From the NCBI GenBank assembly GCA_003858485.1, contig RQYD01000002.1, positions 62,001-126,000 of the forward strand: 64,000 nucleotides of DNA, read 5' to 3'. A program made the position numbers and the translations under genes. Source of the stretch: Clostridiales bacterium COT073_COT-073 (GTDB lineage Bacteria; Bacillota; Clostridia; Lachnospirales; Vallitaleaceae). Positions 18,540 through 25,011 of the stretch are shown piece after piece. Positions within the stretch are counted from its first letter, which is position 1, and every line of letters begins with the position of its first letter. Below the pieces are notes generated by a model. It had not been told where the DNA came from, did not search any database, and was given only the letters and a program-made list of their open reading frames with translations.

Positions 18540-19535
18540 TCATTTCCTATATTTTTCCATTATTTTCGTGTCAATGCCATTCATCTCCGTCGTTGACTTT
18601 GCTCCACAAGCCAAATATAAAAGTTTTAACTCCTCCTGCCATTCCCTGACAATAGCCATCGTCCGGTTTAACCCCTCTTTTTCAAGCAAAAATAAAATCT
18701 GCCCGGCAATTCCTACTGCCTTAGCCCCCATAGCCAAGGCTTTAGCAATGTGCAGCGGATTTTTAATGCCGCCGGAGGCAATGATTTCTGCCTTGCTTTG
18801 ATAAAACCGGCTGTTTTGCAGTGAATCAACTGTAGAAATATCCAAAGTCTGTAAATATTGCCAGCCTTTTTCCCGTCTGGCATTTTCAATTTGCGCAAAA
18901 TTCGTACCGCCGCCACCGCTGATATCAATAGTGGTAATGCCGGTAGCCATTAGTTTTTCTATATCCGCAGCACTCATCCCAAAACCGACCTGCTTAACCA
19001 TGACCGGTACCTCAACCCGTTCCCGGATTGCCTGAATATTAGCGATCCAGCCGCGGAAATTGCGTTCTCCTTCCGGCATAATCATCTCCTGCAGCGGATT
19101 AACATGAATTTGCAAAAAATCCGCCCCCATTTCTTCCACTGCCCGAACAGCCAGGTCAGCAGTTTTATCCGCTCCCAAATTGACGCCTACAATAATATCC
19201 GGTGCTTCTTCCCGAATAACCGCAAATGACCTTTTAGCAGCCGGTTCCTTTAAAGCAATACTATAAGAGCCGGTCGCCAACATCAGCCTACATTCTCTGG
19301 CCAAAATTGCCAGTTGCCGGTTCAGTTTTTCGGCTTTTAAACTGCCACCGGTCATAGCATTGATAAAAAATGGGCAGGCCAAGTCCAGCCCCATAATTTG
19401 GGTACTGATATCAATTTCCGATAAGGCCGCCTCCGGAAAAGAAGTGATCGGTAAGAATACCCTGTCCCAATCCGGATTTTCTTCCTGATGAAATTGCAAG
19501 GCAAATTGCAAATGCTGATTTTTTCTCTGCTCCAT
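18540..19535 (-). CDS. fni: Type 2 isopentenyl-diphosphate delta-isomerase (FMN-dependent)
   Basis: A 331-residue TIM-barrel flavoprotein that interconverts IPP and DMAPP. Signatures are RKNQHL at the N-terminus, PFFINAMTGGS, HVNPLQEMIMPEG (with the catalytic-region Gln), VPVMVKQVGFGMS and ISGGGGTNFAQIE, plus IASGGIKNP for FMN phosphate binding. It is the last gene of a likely run rhodanese-mgsA-udk-fni. The ribosome site is weak, so initiation may depend on upstream translation. Type 2 enzymes are unrelated to the type 1 Idi fold. Confidence 0.92.
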   Translation of the reverse strand: MEQRKNQHLQFALQFHQEENPDWDRVFLPITSFPEAALSEIDISTQIMGLDLACPFFINAMTGGSLKAEKLNRQLAILARECRLMLATGSYSIALKEPAAKRSFAVIREEAPDIIVGVNLGADKTADLAVRAVEEMGADFLQIHVNPLQEMIMPEGERNFRGWIANIQAIRERVEVPVMVKQVGFGMSAADIEKLMATGITTIDISGGGGTNFAQIENARREKGWQYLQTLDISTVDSLQNSRFYQSKAEIIASGGIKNPLHIAKALAMGAKAVGIAGQILFLLEKEGLNRTMAIVREWQEELKLLYLACGAKSTTEMNGIDTKIMEKYRK

Positions 19536-19620
19536 TTGGTGATATCCATTTCTTATTTGTCTATTTATCTATTCCTGACTATTAACCAAGTGCTGACCGC
19601 AAATTTCATTCACCGGCAGA

Positions 19621-20244
19621 TTACTCCTGGCTTTGGATCAAACTCTTTAAATGCTGCATAATAATCTCAATCCCGGTTTTATTCTCCCCGCCACGTGGTA
19701 AAATAATATCGGCATACTTTTTAGATGGTTCTACATATTGCTCATGCATCGGCTTAACTGTTTTGCGGTACTGGCTTAAAACCGATTCCACCGATCGGCC
19801 ACGCTCAGCCATATCTCTGGTCAGGCGCCGCATCAGCCTTTCATCAGCATCGGTGTCGACATAGATCTTGATATCCATTAAGTCACGCAAAGCCCTGTCT
19901 TCAAGGACCAGAATCCCCTCAATAATAATGACTCTTTTAGGCTTGACCAAAACCGTTTGCGGCGCACGTGTATACAGAGTATAGTCATATTCCGGCCGGG
20001 CAATTTCCTGACCAGCTTTTAGTTTCCGAATATCTTCAACCATCTTTTCGGTTTCATAGGCATTGGGATGATCATAATTTTGCCGGTATCTTTCTTCCAT
20101 CGACATTGCTGCCTGGTCATTATAATAGCTGTCATGCATGATCACTTCTACCTCATGACCAAACCGCTGTCTGATATTCTTTACTACTGTACTTTTCCCG
20201 GAAGCAGAACCTCCGGCTACACCTACCACTATGACCTTACTCAT
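19621..20244 (-). CDS. udk: Uridine kinase
   Basis: A 207-residue P-loop kinase of the pyrimidine salvage pathway, phosphorylating uridine and cytidine. Walker A is GGSASGKST, followed by HDSYYNDQ and YDHPNAYET, and later RDMAERGRS. I chose the start at 20244 (MSKVIVVG) because GGGAGG lies six bases upstream; a longer reading to 20295 lacks a site. A phosphoribulokinase-like relative is possible, as some clostridial members are divergent. It follows mgsA by 59 bp. Confidence 0.85.
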   Translation of the reverse strand: MSKVIVVGVAGGSASGKSTVVKNIRQRFGHEVEVIMHDSYYNDQAAMSMEERYRQNYDHPNAYETEKMVEDIRKLKAGQEIARPEYDYTLYTRAPQTVLVKPKRVIIIEGILVLEDRALRDLMDIKIYVDTDADERLMRRLTRDMAERGRSVESVLSQYRKTVKPMHEQYVEPSKKYADIILPRGGENKTGIEIIMQHLKSLIQSQE

Positions 20245-20303
20245 TTTATTCCTCCCACACCGGCTTTCGGTTGAAATGTCATCCCTGCCGGCCACTCTAA
20301 AAC

Positions 20304-20777
20304 TTACTTTAATAATTTTTCCACCCGGTTTCTGATATTTTCGCTGAAATTCATAACCTCATGCTCATATTCCATATCCATCAATGGCGAAGTAATCAAA
20401 AAATCGGCAGTTGCAATATTATTGGCGATTGGAATATCATATACCTGTGCAATCCTAAGCAGTGCCTTAACATCCGGATCATGCGGCTGAGCAGCCAAAG
20501 GGTCGGAAAAAAAGATCACAAAATCAATTCGGCCCTCAACAATTTTTGCTCCAATCTGCTGGTCGCCGCCCAATGGCCCGCTGTTATAGCCTTTTACCTG
20601 TAGTTCTGTATAGTCGGTAATCAAGCGCGATGTGGTGCCGGTTCCGCATAAATTATGGTTTTGTAAAATATGTTTATGTTTTTGGCACCACTTAATCATT
20701 TCATCTTTCTTGCCATCATGGGCAATCAAAGCAATATTCTTGCGTTTTCCAATGGTAAGGGTAATTGATTTTTCCAT
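20304..20777 (-). CDS. mgsA: Methylglyoxal synthase
   Basis: A 157-residue enzyme converting dihydroxyacetone phosphate to methylglyoxal and phosphate. The phosphate-binding GTGTTSRL and the catalytic Asp72 in PLGGDQQIG match the E. coli enzyme, as do SDPLAAQPHDPDVKAL and the NIATAD segment. It begins 2 bp after the rhodanese stop, so the two are cotranscribed. It serves as an overflow for glycolysis under phosphate limitation (family knowledge). Confidence 0.95.
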   Translation of the reverse strand: MEKSITLTIGKRKNIALIAHDGKKDEMIKWCQKHKHILQNHNLCGTGTTSRLITDYTELQVKGYNSGPLGGDQQIGAKIVEGRIDFVIFFSDPLAAQPHDPDVKALLRIAQVYDIPIANNIATADFLITSPLMDMEYEHEVMNFSENIRNRVEKLLK

Positions 20778-20779
20778 AA

Positions 20780-21100
20780 TTAACTCCTGTATTTGCCTTG
20801 ATAATTCATAACTCCACCGGCTACATTGACAACATCATAGCCTTTGGCTTCCAGCTTAGTGACGGTATTGGAACTGCGGCCACCGGAGCGGCAAAGAATA
20901 TAGTAAGTTTTATCTTTACTTAAATACTTTTCCGGATCAGCCAGTAAGTCCCCCATTGGAATATGTTTAGCGGTTTGAATACTGCCCTCGGCAAATTCAT
21001 TATTTTCCCGAATATCAATTAAATCAATTTTGCCAATCAATTCATCTAATTCATTGACATTAATTTGCTTGGTATTTGCTTTTTTAAATAAGTTAAACAT
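20780..21100 (-). CDS. Single-domain rhodanese
   Basis: A 106-residue rhodanese-like sulfurtransferase with the active-site loop CRSGGRS and the conserved DIRENNEF and VAGGVMNY segments. The start at 21100 (MFNLFKKA) has AAAGGAAAG upstream. A longer reading to 21178 would translate part of an inserted repeat element and is rejected. Such proteins transfer sulfane sulfur; the acceptor is unknown. Confidence 0.85.
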   Translation of the reverse strand: MFNLFKKANTKQINVNELDELIGKIDLIDIRENNEFAEGSIQTAKHIPMGDLLADPEKYLSKDKTYYILCRSGGRSSNTVTKLEAKGYDVVNVAGGVMNYQGKYRS

Positions 21101-21127
21101 AATCTTTCCTTTCCCTTTAATTTTCAA

Positions 21128-21214
21128 CTCAACTTTCCCACAGTTTTTTAGCTCTATTCCATGGTTTTCGCTGCTCATGCCAAAAAGCTGTTTTGGAGAA
21201 TGTAGGAAATTGAG
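21128..21214. mobile_element. MITE-like element copy 5 (87 bp, internally deleted)
   Basis: Left end CTCAACTTTCCCAC is exact; right end GTAGGAAATTGAG has small changes. Flanks TTTTCAA and TTTTTAA agree at 6 of 7 bases. The central hairpin module is missing, which accounts for the short length. It lies 28 bp upstream of the rhodanese start and may influence its leader. Confidence 0.65.
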
Positions 21215-21256
21215 TTTTTAATCTGTTGCTTTTTTAGAATATCATATTTCCGAAAA

Positions 21257-21299
21257 AAAAGATAGAATTTTCTTGGCAACTGCCAAAAATCTATCTTTT
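21257..21299 (-). terminator. Rho-independent terminator
   Basis: AAAAGATAGA pairs with TCTATCTTTT, with an inner TTGGCA/TGCCAA arm; eight T residues follow on the minus strand. A second perfect hairpin, AGGCAGTGA/TCACTGCCT, lies at 21315-21336. Both separate the phosphoesterase remnant from the rhodanese operon. Confidence 0.7.
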
Positions 21300-21412
21300 C
21301 TCAAACGATAAAGCAGGCAGTGACCCCTCACTGCCTATCTCTCCCTCTTTATATAGCTCCTAAAGCTGTTCTTTTATTGATATCATTTTAACTTTAAAAG
21401 CATAAAAAGTCC

Positions 21413-21430
21413 ATTGGTCAAAAGACCAAT
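21413..21430 (-). terminator. Terminator of the phosphoesterase remnant
   Basis: ATTGGTC-AAAA-GACCAAT is a perfect 7-bp stem, 30 bp past the stop codon of the remnant. In the minus direction a short T run follows after GGAC. Confidence 0.55.
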
Positions 21431-21459
21431 TTTAGAGGAGATTATTTTTTTCTCTTTCC

Positions 21460-21777
21460 TTATTCCGGTACCACCCGAATGACCACATACTCCGGTCGGT
21501 TAAAGATTCTGGGAATTCGGGTAGATTCTCTGGCCAGCAATAAAAAATCCGGCTTGGTTTGCTCAATTGCATCGGTTAACGTGATTTGATTCGGACCATA
21601 ATCACAGCTATGTAAATCAGCAATCAGGCCAATCGTAATTTCTTGTTCAATCTTGTTGCTTTTTACTTCATAATACACAGTTTTTAAGCGAATATCAAAA
21701 GCCAGGATAGCCAAGCCCAATAGGGCTCCAATCCCAACTCCACCTAAAATCCATTTTTTCTTTCTGATTGATTTCAT
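21460..21777 (-). pseudogene. Internally deleted copy of the metallophosphoesterase at 24128
   Basis: The 105-residue reading equals residues 1-82 joined to 252-274 of the full-length protein at 24128-24952, with only a few substitutions. The missing 507 bp (169 codons) lie between two GGCCAGC direct repeats (24200-24206 and 24707-24713 in the long copy), so the deletion is in frame. It keeps the membrane anchor and ADLHS but loses GD, GNHE, SHRP and GHAHGGQ, so it cannot bind the usual metals. It still has a start codon with AAAGGCGGG ahead. The duplicated block runs about 21456-21782. Confidence 0.85.
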
Positions 21778-21970
21778 AAATATAACCCGCCTTTCTGCGA
21801 AAGACACCAATGTGTCATGAAACGTGTTGGCTAACTTTCGCTTTACTGTTCTTGTCTCCTTCTGATATTATTTCTTTATAAGACTGACACACTACAGAAC
21901 ACGTGGAGGTGAGTGGCGGGGCTGTATAGCGGCGACCACGTATATTTATATGTTGTCGGTCATCCGTTAA

Positions 21971-22159
21971 GGCATCAATGAGTGGCGCATAACTGTAGCC
22001 CGTAAGCTTATCTCTTCCGAAGTCGACTCGATCTCGCCGGATGATTTTCTTCAGTCCCGTCCTGTGAATGAAGAAAAAGTATTAACCACTTCACAGGCAC
22101 TTAATCTGCTTAAGCAACGAGGATATGTCATCAAAGATGACCCTTCCCCTGCTTGCTAA
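21971..22159 (+). pseudogene. Unidentified C-terminal coding fragment
   Basis: A plus-strand frame with no start codon of its own runs 62 codons to TAA at 22157-22159. It includes SEVDSISPDDFLQSRPVNE and ends VIKDDPSPAC. Its composition and G/C-rich start differ from the surroundings. I do not recognise it; a tail of a transposase or other mobile gene is plausible given the neighbours. The stretch 21783-21970 holds no recognisable gene. Confidence 0.35.
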
Positions 22160-22235
22160 TTAGATGTTGCGTTTATATTCCATTTTTCAGCCACCGCTAG
22201 ATTGATGGTAAATGGCTTAGTTGTTATGCTCAAAT

Positions 22236-22364
22236 TTATTCTCTATCCACTATCTTTTGTTTCAAACTTCTCCTCCGGATATTCTCCTTAACCTTTTTTA
22301 TCCTCTTGTCTGTAAAGAAATCTTCTTTCAGTTTTAGCCAATAATATCTTCTGTTTTCTGCCAT
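22236..22364 (-). pseudogene. Truncated phage replisome organiser (N-terminus)
   Basis: The ATG at 22364 has AAAGGGAGG upstream. The first 24 residues (MAENRRYYWLKLKEDFF, then TDKRIKK) match the start of phage replisome-organiser N-terminal domains. After residue 24 the expected sequence is lost and the frame ends at 42 residues. This points to decay of a prophage or integrative element. It lies downstream of the YhcG gene in the same direction, beyond that gene's terminator. Confidence 0.5.
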
Positions 22365-22392
22365 TTATTCCTCCCTTTCTTCCAATAAAAAA

Positions 22393-22422
22393 GAGAAGTA
22401 GTTTATAACTCTTCTACTTCTC
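22393..22422 (-). terminator. Rho-independent terminator of the YhcG gene
   Basis: GAGAAGTAG (22393-22401) pairs with CTACTTCTC (22414-22422), and six T residues follow on the minus strand. It is 26 bp past the yhcG stop. Confidence 0.8.
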
Positions 22423-22447
22423 CAAAGTTCATATATTTTTGTCTATA

Positions 22448-23473
22448 TTACTTTTCTTCAAATATTTTTAATTTCTCTATTATTTCACTTGGTTCTGGTA
22501 ACATATTTTTCATATCTTCCGGTAAAGTACTTCTTAACTGATATGTTGCAACTCCAATCGGTGCATTTGTTCGTCTTAAAGCATATTCTACAAATGTTTT
22601 GTCTTTACTCTTGCATATTATTATTCCGATTGATGAGTTTTCTTCAGGTAATTTTACTTTTTCATCCAACACTTCTAAATACAGCTGCATTTTCCCTGCA
22701 TATTCTGCTTCAAATTCTCCTATTTTTAATTCAATTGCTACTAAACTCCTTAATCTCCTATGAAATAACAATAAATCAATATATAAATCTTTTGAGCCTG
22801 CTTTTATATGGTATTGATTTCCAACAAAAGTAAAATCTCCACCCATCTCAATCAAAAATGCTCTTACATTATTTACAAGTTGTACTTCAAGTTCATGTTC
22901 CGTATATTCAGGAGATAGTTCTGCAAAGTCAAATGTATATTCATCTTTAATTGCCAATTTTGCTTGATTTCTTCTTTCTTGCGGAAGTGTCAAATCAAAG
23001 TTATTCTGATTTAGCAAATACTTTTCATATGTTTTAGCTTCAATAAAGTTGGTTAATATTCGTTTAGTCCATCCATATCTTTTAGTCATCTGGATATAAA
23101 ATTCTCTTTCTAAATTATCTTTACATTTTTCCATAATGACAATGTTATTAGACCAACTAATTTCTCGCACCAGTGGTGCGAGTTTTTCAGAATCACAATA
23201 ATTCAGGTAAAAATTTCTCATTCTCCAAAGATTACCTGTGGAATATCCCTTTGCTCCCGGAAATTCTTTTTGCAATTCCTTAGACAACATTTGTACAACA
23301 GCTTTCCCCCAACCTTGTTCTTTTTGCTTATCGTGTATTTCTTTACCAATCTCCCAGTACAAAGTTATGGTCTCGGAATTTATCTTTTTAATAACATCAT
23401 ACTGTTTTTTATGGATAATTCCTTTTATGTCATTTACAAGAGTTTCATAATTTTGTATTTCTAAGTTACTCAT
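22448..23473 (-). CDS. yhcG: YhcG/DUF1016 family PDDEXK nuclease
   Basis: A 341-residue protein with an N-terminal DUF1016 domain (about 1-160) and a C-terminal PDDEXK nuclease domain (about 190-330). The nuclease core shows Asp233 in LYIDLLLF, then Glu248 and Lys250 in VAIELKIG. I place the start at 23473 (MSNLEIQN) because GGAGGAAG precedes it; a further in-frame ATG exists at 23527. The family is found beside mobile elements and restriction systems, and its function is poorly defined. A 19-bp palindrome lies in the frame (encoding LAPLVRE, residues 98-104) and a near-identical one lies just upstream of the ribosome site. Flanks are debris of mobile DNA, so lateral arrival is likely. Confidence 0.85.
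   Translation of the reverse strand: MSNLEIQNYETLVNDIKGIIHKKQYDVIKKINSETITLYWEIGKEIHDKQKEQGWGKAVVQMLSKELQKEFPGAKGYSTGNLWRMRNFYLNYCDSEKLAPLVREISWSNNIVIMEKCKDNLEREFYIQMTKRYGWTKRILTNFIEAKTYEKYLLNQNNFDLTLPQERRNQAKLAIKDEYTFDFAELSPEYTEHELEVQLVNNVRAFLIEMGGDFTFVGNQYHIKAGSKDLYIDLLLFHRRLRSLVAIELKIGEFEAEYAGKMQLYLEVLDEKVKLPEENSSIGIIICKSKDKTFVEYALRRTNAPIGVATYQLRSTLPEDMKNMLPEPSEIIEKLKIFEEK
23164..23182. repeat. 19-bp perfect palindrome inside yhcG
   Basis: CTCGCACCA-G-TGGTGCGAG, a perfect 9-bp inverted repeat around one central base. In the coding strand it reads as LAPLVRE, in frame. The flanking TT and TTTT are shared with the second copy 327 bp away. Confidence 0.9.
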
Positions 23474-23490
23474 TTTTACTTCCTCCAATT

Positions 23491-23509
23491 CTCGCACCAC
23501 TGGTGCGAG
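23491..23509. repeat. 19-bp perfect palindrome upstream of yhcG start
   Basis: CTCGCACCA-C-TGGTGCGAG differs from the copy at 23164 only at the central base. It ends about 18 bp before the chosen start codon, immediately ahead of the GGAGGAAG ribosome site. As RNA it would form a hairpin next to that site. If translated from the ATG at 23527 it would encode LAPVVRE. Confidence 0.9.
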
Positions 23510-23701
23510 TTTTAATCTTTTTATCATAATCAGCTTACAGCAAATAAGCTCATTCTATCATTACAAATTTAGTTTAATTAATATAATTATACCAAAAATA
23601 TAGGCTCTATTCTATCTCTCAGTTTCTTGAGTTTCCGCAGATTTATCCACAGGTCTTCATTTTCAAGGTTCTTTCATCAACAAATTTCAAAAAACAGCAA
23701 A

Positions 23702-23788
23702 AATATAAGGAATCTTATTCCTTTTTGATGTAAAATTAAGCTACCAACTAAAAACTTACTAAACAAAAAGAAAGGAGATTCCTTATAT
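23702..23788. repeat. Inverted repeat in the transposase leader (probable IS end)
   Basis: ATATAAGGAATC (23702-23713) is the exact inverse of GATTCCTTATAT (23777-23788); the first also folds locally as AAGGAAT/ATTCCTT. It lies directly before the transposase fragment and probably marks the left end of the insertion sequence. The 23474-23701 stretch upstream is A/T rich; I see no gene in it. Confidence 0.5.
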
Positions 23789-23814
23789 CCCATTTTACAT
23801 CAAACACCTATACT

Positions 23815-24121
23815 TTGAAAAGAAAAATTTTAACATTTACCAATAAAATTTCAAAAAAACTTTCAAAACCCGAAAGAAAGTTTACCGCTGACATGACTTA
23901 TGGCATGTTAGCTTCCGGAAGTTGCCTGCTCACCAATGTTTGCGACCAGCTGCATGAGCCCTCTAAAAAGATCAATGTGGTAGACCGCTTATCCGGGCAT
24001 CTGGAGAAAGGGACTCCGATCCCTTCTCTTTCTGCCTATCTACAGCAGATTAAAAAATGGGTGCCGGCTCACCCGGTCATTCCCATCGATGACAGTGATG
24101 TGGTTAAGACTGATGGCTACA
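23815..24121 (+). pseudogene. Transposase N-terminal fragment (IS4/IS1380-like)
   Basis: About 102 residues from a TTG start, with FTADMTYGMLASGSCLLTNV, INVVDRLSGHL and the acidic IDDSDVVKTDGYKF stretch typical of the first third of DDE transposases. The frame then runs into the end of the phosphoesterase gene, adding seven unrelated residues before a stop. The rest of the transposase is absent at this site. An AAAGGAG site lies 38 bp upstream, so the true start may differ. Family assignment is tentative. Confidence 0.65.
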
Positions 24122-24127
24122 AATTCC

Positions 24128-24952
24128 TTATTCCGGTAGCACCCGAATGACCACATACTCCGGTCGGTTAAAGATTCTGGGAATTCGGGTAGATTCTCTG
24201 GCCAGCCCGCGACTGACAATCATAACTGATTTTTCAAAATCATACCGGCCACCGGCATAGCGGGGAAACAACCCTTGATTAGGTGCCAATAAGCCATTCA
24301 GCAAACCGGGAATCCTCCATTGGCCGCCATGTGCATGACCAACGGTAATTAAATCATATTGATGGGGCAAATAGTTCTCAATTTGCTCAGGCCGATGACT
24401 GAGCAAGATGGAAAATACATCATTGTGCCTGGATGCCGCCGCTTGCTCAAGTTCTTTCGGCCACCATTTTTCTTCCGTATCATTGATCCCTGATAAATCA
24501 ATGGTTTGTCCATTAATGTCCAGAGCCAGGGTTTCACCTTCCAACACCGTTACTCCCGCCTGTCTGACGATTTGCCGCATCCGCTCAATTTGCTTGGTCC
24601 AATATTCATGATTGCCTGTCACATAATAGGATGGATAATTTTTTCCAGCCCAGTCTAAAAACTCGATCGCTTTTTGCTCAGGCATGTCATCATCAATAAT
24701 ATCACCGGCCAGCAATAAAAAATCCGGCTTGGTTTGCTCAATTGCATCGGTTAACGTGATTTGATTCGGACCATAATCACAGCTATGCAAATCAGCAATC
24801 AGGCCAATCGTAATTTCCTGTTCAATCTTGTTGCTTTTTACTTCATAATACACAGTTTTTAAGCGAATATCAAAAGCCAGAATAGCCAAACCCAATAGGG
24901 CTCCGATCCCAACTCCACCTAAAATCCATTTTTTCTTTCTGCTTGATTTCAT
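24128..24952 (-). CDS. Membrane-anchored metallophosphoesterase (YaeI-like)
   Basis: A 274-residue calcineurin-like phosphoesterase with a membrane segment at about 10-28. All metal motifs are present: DLH (54-56), GDIIDDD (from 83), GNHE (113-116), SHRP and GHAHGGQ. Relatives act on lipid A or UDP-diacylglucosamine in Gram-negatives; here the substrate is unknown. It is 60 bp downstream of the DHHW gene in the same direction and may share its transcript. A transposase fragment abuts its stop codon. The deleted copy at 21460 keeps a plausible terminator, so the duplication may have separated this copy from its own. Confidence 0.85.
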   Translation of the reverse strand: MKSSRKKKWILGGVGIGALLGLAILAFDIRLKTVYYEVKSNKIEQEITIGLIADLHSCDYGPNQITLTDAIEQTKPDFLLLAGDIIDDDMPEQKAIEFLDWAGKNYPSYYVTGNHEYWTKQIERMRQIVRQAGVTVLEGETLALDINGQTIDLSGINDTEEKWWPKELEQAAASRHNDVFSILLSHRPEQIENYLPHQYDLITVGHAHGGQWRIPGLLNGLLAPNQGLFPRYAGGRYDFEKSVMIVSRGLARESTRIPRIFNRPEYVVIRVLPE

Positions 24953-25011
24953 AAATCCTCTCTTATAAATGTAAAATTAAAATCCCTAGCCGCTCAATTT
25001 GTATCCCATTT

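Noticed and set aside
23643-23651. Perfect DnaA-box-like TTATCCACA
   Set aside because: A single copy with no cluster and no origin-type genes nearby; expected by chance in A/T-rich DNA.
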